A DNA stretch of 40,476 nucleotides from JBAUHN01 sp049680295 (lineage in GTDB: Bacteria; Pseudomonadota; Alphaproteobacteria; Rhodobacterales; Rhodobacteraceae). Both the position numbers and the translations under genes were made by a program. Where the stretch lies: NCBI GenBank assembly GCA_049680295.1, contig JBAUHN010000394.1, positions 1 through 40,476 on the forward strand, written 5' to 3'. Every line of letters begins with the position of its first letter. Positions within the stretch are counted from its first letter, which is position 1. Under the pieces are notes generated by a model. It ran no database searches, had not been told where the DNA came from, and was given only the letters and a program-made list of their open reading frames with translations. Of the stretch, positions 8,003 to 17,443 are shown in pieces.

Positions 8003-8090
8003 CGGTGTCACCTCTTATGTCCAGATCACTTGATGACTAGCCCTCGTGCCATGGGCGATATAGAACGATTGCGTCAATCAAGGGTTACCC

Positions 8091-8921
8091 ATGTCGCGCA
8101 CCAGATCGTTGCTGCTGCTTCCACCCAGAGAGCTTTCAAGCTGCATTGCCGTTGGGGTTTTTCGAGATACCAAAGGCGCACGCTTAAGCGATCACGAAAG
8201 GTTCAACTACTTTCCCGCGGCCCCGCTGGTCACGGCGACCCACGTGATCAGCGGCGAAATTCGTCTCGTCAATCAACCCGGCCAACTGGAGGAAGCACGG
8301 CGCGCATCCCCCATACCCCGTGTGTCGATCATCCCCCCAAAGAACCTGCCAACCATCAGTTGGAGCCCCGGCCCCGTGACCGCCTTGACCATAGGTTTTT
8401 ATCCCGATGCATGGTCGCAACTGGGGTTTGACGGCCCTGACCGTGCCGCACTGATGGCCGCCCTATCTACTTTTGCGAGTGCAGTTGATCCGGTGGTGAA
8501 TTGGACAAACACCTGCGCGCAATTGGCCAAGATATGGCACAGTGTACGTGCGGCCAGCGAGACGTCACATTGGGTTGGGTCGGACCGTGTTTCAGACTGG
8601 TCGCGATATTTGCTGACCCGGTTCGCCGCCACAGGTGGCGCGCGCAGCGCCCGGACGCTGGAACGCAGGCTTAAACGGTTTAGCGGCCAGACAAAGCAAT
8701 CATTGAACTTCTACGCATCGATAGAAAACCTTCACCGCCATGTCGTTGAAACACCGCGTGGCAAGCTGGCCGATGTTGCAATTGACGCAGGCTATTCTGA
8801 CCAATCCCATATGGGGCGTGCGGTGCGTCGCGCGACAGGGTTTTCCCCGGGCAAGCTGAACCATCTGATCGAAACAGAAGAAGCGTTTTGGTGCTACCGC
8901 CTGCTGGGTGAACGGTTTTAG
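8091..8921 (+). CDS. AraC-family transcriptional regulator
   Basis: This 276-aa protein has an unassigned N-terminal sensory part (about 1-170) and a C-terminal AraC-type DNA-binding domain (about 175-265). The second helix-turn-helix is clear: KLADVAIDAGYSDQSHMGRAV, then RRATGFSPGKL, the usual family ending. A KRF.GQT-like stretch near 205 stands for the first one. It is divergent from the lipase-family hydrolase and upstream of a membrane acyltransferase in the same direction, so either may be its target. ATG 8091 is used; the ribosome site is weak. The inducer cannot be predicted. Confidence 0.85.
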   Translation: MSRTRSLLLLPPRELSSCIAVGVFRDTKGARLSDHERFNYFPAAPLVTATHVISGEIRLVNQPGQLEEARRASPIPRVSIIPPKNLPTISWSPGPVTALTIGFYPDAWSQLGFDGPDRAALMAALSTFASAVDPVVNWTNTCAQLAKIWHSVRAASETSHWVGSDRVSDWSRYLLTRFAATGGARSARTLERRLKRFSGQTKQSLNFYASIENLHRHVVETPRGKLADVAIDAGYSDQSHMGRAVRRATGFSPGKLNHLIETEEAFWCYRLLGERF

Positions 8922-9045
8922 TGGGGCGGTAAAACTGAGCGGCAAAAAGACATTTACGGTCAGAGTTGCTGAAAAAAACAGTCAAAGGCCAGTGGCCGGA
9001 TAAAGCAAATCGATTTAACTAGAAACGCTATTGGAAGGCGAAAAC

Positions 9046-10110
9046 TTGACGGCATCCCAAAAAAAAATGGTTCATGCGCGCGACAGTGCGGCCATTCGTG
9101 TGGCCAGAGTGTTGTGTATCTTTTTCATGATGTCGGTGCATCTTCCGGGTGCGTATAGTGCCAGCTTTATCACGCAGGGTGATGGCGCGATCATCGGGGA
9201 AATATGGCTTAACTTTTTTGGACGCGCCAGTGTCGCAGTCCTGAGTTTGGTCAGCGGTTTTTTGTTGTTCGGATCGCTGGAAAAAAGTCGCCCGATGCAG
9301 ATATTACGCGACAGACTGCGCGTCCTGGTTTTACCGATGATAACCTGGAACCTGATAACGCTGGTCCTTATTTTTGGCGCGACTGTTGTCGGGGTGCAGG
9401 TGGGGTTGGAGTTTCCAGCCTGGACCTTTCCAGACATGACCAACGCGTTGACCGGGGTGCTGGCAGATAGCATCAATCTGCCCTTGGATTTCCTGCGCGA
9501 TCTTTTTGTTTCTTCGGCGTTGCTTGCTCTGCTTTGGCGATTTATCCGGCGTCATCTATGGGTGGTTTTTGGCATCGTCCTCCTATTGACAGTGTTTACG
9601 TTGACGGCCCCTGTTGTGTTCCGGCCCACGATCCTTTTGTTCATGGTGGCCGGTTGCCTGTTGCGCGCCAATCACATTCAACTAGGCACCATGGCGATGC
9701 CCAAGCCGCTGATTTGCGGTCTTCTTGGCAGCGGCATTGTCTACTTGATTTGTCATTTCATGGGCATGCAAGATGGCCCCATTGCCGAGATCGAAAACCT
9801 GGCCAAACGGGTGATTATGACCTTTGCAATGATCGCGGTAACCGTTGCAATTGGAGGAAACAACAAGGTGCAGACCTTTTTGGAAAGGTTCGAGCCTGTC
9901 GCATTCCTTGCCTACCTCAGTCACGTCATACTGGCCAAAGTGATCTGGGTGGTAATGTCCGCCGCCGGTTTAACGATGATGGCCCCGTCTTACCTGATCT
10001 ATTTCTTCACTGCGCCGACCTTGATCTTTGTGATCGCACTTGGCCTGCGCAGTGTGATAGATACGATGCCAGCTCCCCTGCCGGTGTTACTGAAAGGCAA
10101 GAAGCCTTGA
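9046..10110 (+). CDS. Membrane acyltransferase, acyltransferase-3 family
   Basis: This protein of about 354 aa is polytopic with around ten membrane segments and fits the acyltransferase-3 family (OafA/NodX/OpgC-like), which acylates sugars, glycans or other molecules at the inner membrane. Near the N-terminus it has RVARVLCIFFMMSVHLPG, where the family has a conserved Arg and the catalytic-type His, followed by a VSGFLLFGS loop typical of the group. The frame is open to a TTG at 9031; TTG 9046 has GGAAGG at an 8-nt spacing, while ATG 9067 has none, so 9046 is preferred. The substrate is unknown. It may be co-regulated with the upstream AraC-type gene, 124 nt away. Confidence 0.75.
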   Translation: MTASQKKMVHARDSAAIRVARVLCIFFMMSVHLPGAYSASFITQGDGAIIGEIWLNFFGRASVAVLSLVSGFLLFGSLEKSRPMQILRDRLRVLVLPMITWNLITLVLIFGATVVGVQVGLEFPAWTFPDMTNALTGVLADSINLPLDFLRDLFVSSALLALLWRFIRRHLWVVFGIVLLLTVFTLTAPVVFRPTILLFMVAGCLLRANHIQLGTMAMPKPLICGLLGSGIVYLICHFMGMQDGPIAEIENLAKRVIMTFAMIAVTVAIGGNNKVQTFLERFEPVAFLAYLSHVILAKVIWVVMSAAGLTMMAPSYLIYFFTAPTLIFVIALGLRSVIDTMPAPLPVLLKGKKP

Positions 10111-10500
10111 TTTCATAGGCTTGTGGACGCTCAACATCTGGCAACTTAAAGATCATTTTGCCGGTGGGACCAAATTTTTTCATGGTTTCGCCTGTGCGCA
10201 CCGCAGTCAGCCGCGATATCGGCTTTTGTCTGTCGCCGTCGCGACAAGCGATACGTGGCACTTTTTCCATCACCTGCTGAGTGCCACCAATCTTGTCGAG
10301 CCTGGTTAAAATACTGCGGCGCAAGATGCGATAAATACCTCCCTAAAGATCAATCCGAACCTGTCGATTTCAGCGATGCAGCGGCAGTTCGCCAGGTCTC
10401 GAAGTCATCCTGAAAACCGCAGGGCATGGTTGGAAAGCTTAGAAATGGCCGATCTGCCGGACGGGTCAAACGCCCTGCACCTGCCAGCTGGCCGCAACCG
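10111..10500. other. Convergent intergenic region, no gene supported
   Basis: Short frames exist on both strands, but none has a credible start site or family features. A small hairpin AGCCG/CGGCT at 10209-10224 is followed by only four T and is a weak terminator candidate for the membrane acyltransferase. Nothing else stands out. Confidence 0.4.
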
Positions 10501-11535
10501 TTACTTAGCTGTGATCGCATAGACATCCTGCGCATCCGCGAACCCTTTCAGGGCCACGCCGTTCAGCGGTTGCGCCATGACTTTACCGTCGAGTGCTTGA
10601 AACGTTGCACAGTCTACCAGCACATCACAGACCGCTATTTTTGTGTGCGCTTCCAACCTGGACGCCAAATTCACCTTGCTTCCGATGCAGGTATAAGTCG
10701 CGCGGTTTTGGGTCCCGGCGTAGCCTGCAACAACTTCGCCCGTGGCAATGCCAATGCCAATTTTGATCGGTGGTTTATGCGCGCCTGTCCGCTCTTGATT
10801 GAACTGGTCCATCAGAAGCAGCATGTCCTGGGCCGCTAGGACGGCTGAAATTGCAGTGTTTTCAATCGGTTTTGGTGCGCCAAACAAAGCCATCAACCCG
10901 TCTCCGACCATAAGTGAGACAATGCCGCCCTGACTTTCAATCGCCTCAAACATCAGCATGTAATAGACATTCAGCAATTCAATCGTTTCTTCCGGCGGTT
11001 GGTATTCAGACAGCGAGGTAAAGCCGCGAATGTCGCAAAACAAAACCGACGCCTGCACACGCCGCCCGCCCAGCGCAAAGCCCGAATGCTGCAAATCCTC
11101 GGCCACCTCGCTGGTCGCAAATCGCGCAAGCAGTTCCTTTTGCTGATCGCGCAGGCGTTTCTTTTCCAAGCTGGAGGACAATCTGGCCTTTAGCAAAACC
11201 TGATTGACCGGTTTGGGAAGATAATCCTCGGCGCCCAGTTCAACGCAGCGCACAATGCTGTCTATCCCCTCGACGGATGAGGTCACAATCACCGGCAAAT
11301 CGCGCAAGGCAGGGTCCAGCTTGATCGCTTCCAACACCTCAAACCCATCCATTTCCGGCATTTCAATATCGAGCAGGACAAGATCGAACTGTTCCGATTG
11401 CAGCATCCCCATTGCCGATCTGCCGTTTTCGGCGACCGCCGCACGATGGCCCAACAGTTCGACACTGCGCGACAGCAGCAACCGGTTTACCCGGTTGTCG
11501 TCAACGATCAGAATGCGGGTTGCAGGATCAGCCAT
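10501..11535 (-). CDS. Response regulator fused to class III nucleotide cyclase
   Basis: This 344-aa protein joins a receiver domain (about 7-125; phosphoacceptor D56 in LLDIEMPEMDG, K108 in LPKPVN) through a helical linker (about 125-150) to a class III adenylate/guanylate cyclase domain (about 158-342). Metal ligands D168 (FCDIRGFT) and D212 (VGDGLMALF) and the transition-state residues N289 and R293 (KVNLASRLE) are present, so it should be active. The usual adenine-selecting Lys and Asp appear as Leu (SLMVGD) and Ser (IGSKVN), so substrate choice is uncertain. It overlaps the Hpt gene by 8 nt and is the likely output of that phosphorelay, which would couple kinase signalling to a cyclic nucleotide. 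Confidence 0.9.
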   Translation of the reverse strand: MADPATRILIVDDNRVNRLLLSRSVELLGHRAAVAENGRSAMGMLQSEQFDLVLLDIEMPEMDGFEVLEAIKLDPALRDLPVIVTSSVEGIDSIVRCVELGAEDYLPKPVNQVLLKARLSSSLEKKRLRDQQKELLARFATSEVAEDLQHSGFALGGRRVQASVLFCDIRGFTSLSEYQPPEETIELLNVYYMLMFEAIESQGGIVSLMVGDGLMALFGAPKPIENTAISAVLAAQDMLLLMDQFNQERTGAHKPPIKIGIGIATGEVVAGYAGTQNRATYTCIGSKVNLASRLEAHTKIAVCDVLVDCATFQALDGKVMAQPLNGVALKGFADAQDVYAITAK

Positions 11536-11872
11536 CGACCAGTTCTTTCAAAGCGGCGGCGGCCTTCGCGAAACTGGTCTCCAGCGCATCCAATTGTTGC
11601 GGCGTTGTCGCCTCGGCTGGTTGTGCGGACACTTCCATCACGCGGGCAAGTTCGCTTAGGTTCTGAGCGCCAAAAATACTGGCGTTCGATTTGATTGAAT
11701 GCGCAGCACGGCGGAACCGGTCCTGATCGGCCTGCGCAACCGCATCTTTTAAGTCAGCTATCATCACAGGCGCTTCGTCCAGAAAGGCAGCGACCAATTC
11801 GCCAACGAAATCCGCGCCGGTTGTTTCGGCCAGTTCTTTAAAGACACTGGTGTCTATCGTGTTGCTGATCAT
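11528..11872 (-). CDS. Stand-alone Hpt phosphotransfer protein
   Basis: This 114-aa protein is a single histidine phosphotransfer domain. The phosphorylated residue is H58 in AAHSIKSNASIFGA, the typical HxxKxxxxxxG pattern. It carries phosphoryl groups from the receiver domains of a hybrid kinase to a separate receiver. Its start overlaps the kinase stop by 4 nt (ATGA) and its end overlaps the response-regulator start by 8 nt, so the three proteins are made from one message and very likely act in one relay. Confidence 0.92.
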   Translation of the reverse strand: MISNTIDTSVFKELAETTGADFVGELVAAFLDEAPVMIADLKDAVAQADQDRFRRAAHSIKSNASIFGAQNLSELARVMEVSAQPAEATTPQQLDALETSFAKAAAALKELVDG

Positions 11873-14800
11873 TTCGCATTCCTGTCGCGTTTGGGAACAT
11901 TTTTCAGGGCATCCACCAGTATATTCACCCGAATGGGTTTGGCGATATAGTCATCCATTCCTGCCGCCATACACAGCTCACGGTCGCCCTGCATCGCATT
12001 TGCAGTCATCGCGATAATCTTGGGCCGCGCGTCTTTTGCATATTTTCCGGTGATTTGCCGCGCAGCCTCAAGCCCGTCCATCTCGGGCATCTGCACATCC
12101 ATCAGCACGACATCATAGGTTTGCCGGGCAACGCATTCCAGCGCCTCGACCCCATTGCTCGCAATATCGGTGCGGTAGCCCATTTGTTCCAACAATCGGA
12201 TGGCGAGTTTCTGGTTCACCAGATTATCCTCTGCCAACAGGATGCGCAGGGGATGGCGCGATGCCAGCTCCGGGTCGATCTTTGGCTTGTCGGCTGTTTT
12301 ACCGATCACCTCTTTCACACCCTTCGGTTCAAACAGGGTCACAAGCGTGTCAAACAGGTGCGACTGTCGCAAAGGTTTGGCAAGGTAGGCGCGAAACAGA
12401 TCTGCCTGCACATCGTCTTCGCGCAGACCAAGTGAACTGAACAGGATCAAAGGCAGTTCCGGGTACGAGGCTTTTACTTTTTTGGCAAGTTCAATGCCGT
12501 CCGTCTCGGGCATGTGCATGTCAAGGATCGCCAGGTCAAATTCAGGCTTAGTCTTCAGCAGCTTCAATGCCTCAGCGGCGCCATTGGCACAGGTCGTTTG
12601 CGTACCCCATTTGCTGGTTTGCCGCTCAAGGATCAGGCGGTTGGTTGCATTGTCATCCACCACTAAAATGCGCTTGCCGATCAGTTCAGATTGCTCACCA
12701 ATCAGACTGCGCGAGGTTGTGGACTGCAGTTTTGCCGCCTTCGCTTGGATCGAAAAGTGAAAACTTGATCCTTTGCCCAGCCCATCACTGGTCGCCCACA
12801 TTGTGCCCTCCATCAGTTCGGCCAGACGTTTTGAGATCGCAAGCCCCAGACCGGTGCCGCCATATTTGCGCGTGGTGGAACTGTCCGCCTGACTGAACGA
12901 TTGAAACAATCGCTTCATGCCTGCCTTGTTCAACCCTATACCGGTGTCGCGCACTTCAAAAATCAGATCAAACCGATCGCCCGCCAGCGTCTTGCACGAT
13001 ACGGTCAAAACAACCTCTCCGGTATCGGTAAATTTGACCGCATTGGACAGCAAGTTCAGCAAAATCTGCCGCAACCGCGTCAGATCAGCATTAACCCCCT
13101 GCGGGACGTCGTCAGCAATGATGTAGGCCATATCCAGTTGTTTGTCAGCGGCCCGGCCTGCCACCAGATCAATCGCGCCCTCAACGCAGTCGCGCAGATT
13201 AAAGGGATGATTTTCGATATCCATCTGACCGGCTTCGATTTTTGAGAAATCGAGGATTTCGTTGATAATCGCCAACAGCGCATCGCCGCTGTCACGGATC
13301 GTGCGGGCGTAATCGCTTTGTTCGGGGTCTAAGGTGGTATCCATCAACAACCCGCTCATCCCGATTACGGCGTTCATAGGCGTGCGGATTTCATGGCTCA
13401 TGGTGGCGAGGAAGGCGCTTTTGGCCTCGTTTGCCTGTTCGGCTGCGGCACGTGCGTCTTGCGCTTCTTGAAACAGGCGGACGTTTTCAATGGCAATAAT
13501 CGCCTGATCACTGAAGGTCTGTGCCATCGCGATCTCTTCGTCGGTGAAGGCACGCGGCGTCTTGCGCATAAATATCAATATGCCAAGGCACTTATCGCCC
13601 CGCAGCAACGGCAGTCCCAGCGACGCGCAAGGACCCCATTTATCAAGCTCTTTTTGGTCCTTCACCGGCAGGTCGATCTTGGACCAATCCGGGATGTGCT
13701 GCATCTGTTTGGAAACAACGACCCGTGATGGCAGATTATCGTCGGGATCAACCGGATGGCGCTTTGTGAATGAAACTTTAGCCAGGCCCTGAGCATCCGC
13801 AACTGCAACGTTCCACAATTCCTTTTCGTCGGTCTGGATCACCAATGCCAGGTCGCACGACACCAGATCAATCGCTGACTGAACGATCTCTTCGAACACC
13901 GGCGTCACATCCGTGGGCGAGCCGCTGATGACCCGCAAAATATCAGCGCTGGCGGTCTGTCGCATCAGCGAGGTCTGAGTTTCCTTGAACAGGCGCACGT
14001 TCTCGATCGCAATCACGGCCTGATCGCAAAAGGATTGGGCAATGTTGATTTCTTCCTGAGTAAACGCACTGATTTCTTGGCGTACAAACGCCAGAACCCC
14101 CAGGCATTCCTTGCCGCGCAAGAGCGGTAGAAAAATCGAGGATTTCAACCCGTACTGCTCTTGCACCTCCTTCTCAAAGGGCGGCAGATCAATGTTTGTC
14201 CAATCCGGCAGATGCATGATTTCCCCAGACCTTATGACCTGCGAGGGAAAGTTGGCCTTGGGGTCAATTGGGGTTTGAGCAACTCGTTTTAAGTCGACCA
14301 AACCATCGTCCGAGGCCCGGGCGACCGCCCAGAATGTGGAATCATCGGCCATCATTGCCGTCACGCCATCGCAAGACACCAATTGAACGCCCGCTTGCAC
14401 AATCGCCTCGAACACCGGCGTTACATCCGTGGGCGAGCCGCTGATCACGCGCAAGATATCGGCGCTGGCGGTCTGGCGCGCCAAGGCGGCCTGCGTGTCA
14501 TTGAACAGCCGCGTGTTCTGGATCGCAATAACCGCCTGATCGCAAAACGACTTTGCCTGTTCAATTTCGGCAGTGCTAAAAGCGCGCGCCTTTTTGCGGG
14601 CCAGTGTCAACACGCCGACGCAATCGCCGCCGCGCATCATCGGCAGATAGAGGCACGTGTTGATGCCGAACTTTTCCCAGGACGCCATTTCCTGACTTGG
14701 GAAATCCTCGGGCGATCGTTGCGTCACATGCACAATGGATTTTGACAAAATCGCGCGGGAGGGAAAGTTCAAAGCGGCGTCAATCTTAACCTCATGGCTG

Positions 14801-17229
14801 CTCAGGCTTTCCAGGGACGCGTTTTTTTCCGCACCTGCAATGGGCGTGAACGTATCATTGTTGCACAGCATGATTGCTGACCCATCACAGGACAGTAACC
14901 CGATTGCAGCCTTCGCAATCGCGTCAAACACGGGGATCACATCCGTCGGCGAGCCGCTGATCACCCGCAGGATATCCGCACTGGCAGTTTCACGCGCCAG
15001 GGCGGCCTGCGTGTCGTTGAACAGACGCGCGTTCTGGATTGCGATCACGGCCTGATCGGCAAAGCTTTCCAGCAGGCTCATCTCGCGCGGTGTAAACGGT
15101 GTCCATTCCGGGGTTGCCAGTGTGCGCGCCACAAAAATCGCGCCAACGGCCTGCCCGTTCCGGATCATCGGCGAAATGAGAGACGATATGTTGTACGCCT
15201 GCTTTGCCATCCCGGACAAAGCCCGGAAGGTGTTGGCACCCTTTCGCGCGTCCGGGTAATGCTGAATGGAACCCGCCTCGACCGCCCTGGAAATCACCGT
15301 TTGCTCCAGCGGTAGCGGCACATATTCATGGACAGCTTTTTCGGCCGTCGGCCCGCGCACCGCTTTGAGGTGCACCAATCCATCTGCCTCGATGGTGAGA
15401 ACCGACAGGTTCGCGCAAGGGATCACACGGGTGCAACTGTCGAGGATTTTTTCGAATACCGGTTGGGTGTCTTCGACCGATTGGCTGATCACGCTCAGAA
15501 TTTCCGCCGACGCTTTTTGCTGTTCCAGTGCTTCGGTCACTTCCGCGGTGCGTTCTTGTACTTCGGCAAACAGGCGCGCGTTGCTGATCGCGATCACGGC
15601 CTGCGCGGCAAAGGTTTCCAGCAAGGAAATCTGTTTTTTGGAAAAGGCCGATGTCTGTTCGTCGGCCATCGCGATCACCCCAACCGTCGCGCCGTTCTTG
15701 ATCAGCGGCACAGCCAAGGCCGATCGAAAACCACCCCGACGTGACGCTTCCTTCCATTCATAGCTGTCATCGTTTTCGGTGTCTGTAATATAGACAGTCT
15801 GGCACAGAAGAGCCGCACGACCGCTGATGCTTCCATGCACTGGCCGAATAGGGTGGGCCTTTAGGAATGCGTCAAACTCTTCGTCTACAAAACGAGTGGT
15901 CACGACGTGATAAAGACCATCCACCGGATCCAGCATTGCCACATAAGCGTATTGCGGTTCGCACAGCCGAGACCCCACATCGAGTATTGCATCCAGCACT
16001 GGCCGCAATTCATTGGGCGAGCGGGAAATCACGTTCAGCACTTCTGACGTCGCGGTTTGATATTCCAACGCCTGAACAACCTCAGCGGTACGTTCCTGCG
16101 TTTCGCGCAGAAGGCGGGCGTTTTCGATGGCGATAACTGCTTGGGCAGCAAAGGATTCGACCAGTGCAATTTCGTCAGCAGAAAACGGGCTTACATCCTT
16201 GCGGCTAAGGGTGATGTTTCCAAAGGCAACGCCGTTCTTGAGAAGCGGCACGTTGAGATGCGTGCGGATCCCTTCGACATCAACAAGAGCAACCCGCCCG
16301 GGATGCCCGTCACGGTAAAGGTTGGTGTCTTTCAGGTCTTCAATCTGGACGACACGCGCCTCGTTGACGGCAATGCACATACCCAAAGGTTCATTCAGAT
16401 CAAACGAGAACCCAACCGGAAAGGAGCCTTTGTCGTCACCTTTGGACCCCATCATCAGCAAATGGGTACCGGCCTCGTTGACCAGTTGCAACCCACTTCC
16501 CTGCGCACGGCACAGCCGCTCGGCACGGTTCATAATGGCGCGGAATACCGGGGTTTCATCTTCCCGGCTTTGGCTGATAACGGCGAGAATTTCTTTGGTC
16601 GCTTCTTCGCGCTCCAACCGCGTCTGCACCTCGCGGAACTGCCGTACATTCTCAATAGCGATGACAGCTTGTGCCGCGAAAGTCTCAATGAGCTGGATCT
16701 GAGATGGCTCAAAGGCCCGAACTTCCCTGCGGCTTAACGCAATCGCGCCAATGGATATGCCGCCGGTCAGCAAGGGTACGACCAATCGTGTCCGAATGCC
16801 CTCAACTTCGACCATTTGGATGGCATCCGGGTCGCGGTTTTTGTATCGTTCGGTCTCGGCGTAATCCAGAATGTGCAGAACCTTACAGGACCTTATCGCC
16901 ACACCGGCAGTCAATGGTGAATCGAATGGCCATTTTCGACCAACTTCGAACGTGGTGCTATCGTGACCCCAGTTTCCAGCAAGAAAAAAAGAACTGCGGC
17001 TCTCATCGACGAGAATGAGCGCCGATTGATCCGCACGACACAGTGTTGCTGCTTTTTGCAGAATGATGTCAAAGACCTCGGTCTCATCTTCGCGGCTTTG
17101 GCTGATCACGCTCAGGATGTCGCTGGTTGCGGCCGCCTGCGCCTTTTGCGCGGCCAATTCTTCGCGCAAAAATGCAATCTCTTTTTGGTGGGGCGCGTTG
17201 CTGTTTGATGGGTGTTGATCTGAGGCCAT
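11869..17229 (-). CDS. Giant hybrid histidine kinase with seven GAF domains and two receivers
   Basis: This 1786-aa protein has no membrane segment and seems cytosolic. It starts with a short coiled coil, then seven GAF domains, each ending in a (F)xxQAVIAIxN(A/V)R helix at about residues 188, 365, 543, 726, 898, 1070 and 1243. Next come HisKA with phosphorylated H1279 (SHEIRTPMN), HATPase_c (N box near NAVKF, DTGIG, GGTGLGL), and two receivers with D1570 (LDMHMPETDG) and D1711 (LMDVQMPEMDG). GAF domains 5, 6 and 7 share the linker SADILRVISGSPTDV and an exact 516-nt spacing. The inputs are unknown; GAF domains may bind small ligands, cyclic nucleotides or haem. It heads an operon with an Hpt protein and a receiver-cyclase. 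ATG 17229 has a weak ribosome site. Confidence 0.93.
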   Translation of the reverse strand: MASDQHPSNSNAPHQKEIAFLREELAAQKAQAAATSDILSVISQSREDETEVFDIILQKAATLCRADQSALILVDESRSSFFLAGNWGHDSTTFEVGRKWPFDSPLTAGVAIRSCKVLHILDYAETERYKNRDPDAIQMVEVEGIRTRLVVPLLTGGISIGAIALSRREVRAFEPSQIQLIETFAAQAVIAIENVRQFREVQTRLEREEATKEILAVISQSREDETPVFRAIMNRAERLCRAQGSGLQLVNEAGTHLLMMGSKGDDKGSFPVGFSFDLNEPLGMCIAVNEARVVQIEDLKDTNLYRDGHPGRVALVDVEGIRTHLNVPLLKNGVAFGNITLSRKDVSPFSADEIALVESFAAQAVIAIENARLLRETQERTAEVVQALEYQTATSEVLNVISRSPNELRPVLDAILDVGSRLCEPQYAYVAMLDPVDGLYHVVTTRFVDEEFDAFLKAHPIRPVHGSISGRAALLCQTVYITDTENDDSYEWKEASRRGGFRSALAVPLIKNGATVGVIAMADEQTSAFSKKQISLLETFAAQAVIAISNARLFAEVQERTAEVTEALEQQKASAEILSVISQSVEDTQPVFEKILDSCTRVIPCANLSVLTIEADGLVHLKAVRGPTAEKAVHEYVPLPLEQTVISRAVEAGSIQHYPDARKGANTFRALSGMAKQAYNISSLISPMIRNGQAVGAIFVARTLATPEWTPFTPREMSLLESFADQAVIAIQNARLFNDTQAALARETASADILRVISGSPTDVIPVFDAIAKAAIGLLSCDGSAIMLCNNDTFTPIAGAEKNASLESLSSHEVKIDAALNFPSRAILSKSIVHVTQRSPEDFPSQEMASWEKFGINTCLYLPMMRGGDCVGVLTLARKKARAFSTAEIEQAKSFCDQAVIAIQNTRLFNDTQAALARQTASADILRVISGSPTDVTPVFEAIVQAGVQLVSCDGVTAMMADDSTFWAVARASDDGLVDLKRVAQTPIDPKANFPSQVIRSGEIMHLPDWTNIDLPPFEKEVQEQYGLKSSIFLPLLRGKECLGVLAFVRQEISAFTQEEINIAQSFCDQAVIAIENVRLFKETQTSLMRQTASADILRVISGSPTDVTPVFEEIVQSAIDLVSCDLALVIQTDEKELWNVAVADAQGLAKVSFTKRHPVDPDDNLPSRVVVSKQMQHIPDWSKIDLPVKDQKELDKWGPCASLGLPLLRGDKCLGILIFMRKTPRAFTDEEIAMAQTFSDQAIIAIENVRLFQEAQDARAAAEQANEAKSAFLATMSHEIRTPMNAVIGMSGLLMDTTLDPEQSDYARTIRDSGDALLAIINEILDFSKIEAGQMDIENHPFNLRDCVEGAIDLVAGRAADKQLDMAYIIADDVPQGVNADLTRLRQILLNLLSNAVKFTDTGEVVLTVSCKTLAGDRFDLIFEVRDTGIGLNKAGMKRLFQSFSQADSSTTRKYGGTGLGLAISKRLAELMEGTMWATSDGLGKGSSFHFSIQAKAAKLQSTTSRSLIGEQSELIGKRILVVDDNATNRLILERQTSKWGTQTTCANGAAEALKLLKTKPEFDLAILDMHMPETDGIELAKKVKASYPELPLILFSSLGLREDDVQADLFRAYLAKPLRQSHLFDTLVTLFEPKGVKEVIGKTADKPKIDPELASRHPLRILLAEDNLVNQKLAIRLLEQMGYRTDIASNGVEALECVARQTYDVVLMDVQMPEMDGLEAARQITGKYAKDARPKIIAMTANAMQGDRELCMAAGMDDYIAKPIRVNILVDALKNVPKRDRNAK
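13437..14984 (-). repeat. Three tandem 516-nt GAF-coding units
   Basis: The block encoding SGSPTDV recurs with CCGT-type landmarks at 14943, 14427 and 13911, a spacing of exactly 516 nt (172 codons) both times. The surrounding ADILRVISGSPTDV linkers are identical at protein level and close in DNA. Unit boundaries are approximate. The four upstream GAF units are more diverged and of slightly different length. Confidence 0.75.
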
Positions 17230-17443
17230 AATTCAGCAAAGTCCCAAAAACGGTGGTTTCAGACGTAAATGCGTCGACGGTTGTCAAACCCTAACCCTCA
17301 TGCCGTTGATTTGAAATCGTTTTAATAAACTGCCCGATAGCCTGCCTGCGGTTTTGTTGACAATCTTTCGGGATAATGCGCTTTGGGTGGTGAACTGGTT
17401 GTTTGTCTGACCACCTGCCCCTGCACGAAATACGGATATCGAA
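17230..17443. promoter_or_regulatory. Divergent promoter region of kinase operon and aminotransferase
   Basis: Both start codons point outwards, so promoters for the kinase operon and the aminotransferase must lie here. A TTGACA occurs at about 17358, but no well-spaced -10 box follows, so no promoter is claimed. No palindromic operator was noticed. Confidence 0.4.

Noticed and set aside
10007..10324. Reverse-strand frame of 105 codons overlapping the end of the membrane acyltransferase
   Set aside because: Half of it is antisense to a real gene and the rest shows no hydrophobic core, motif or start signal.
13437..14984. 516-nt repeats as a possible CRISPR-like or mobile repeat array
   Set aside because: The repeats lie in one reading frame of the kinase and code for GAF domains, so they are protein-domain duplications.
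17350..17390. TTGACA followed by a GATAAT-like sequence as a sigma-70 promoter
   Set aside because: The spacing between the two boxes is only about 10 nt instead of about 17, so it is not a credible promoter.
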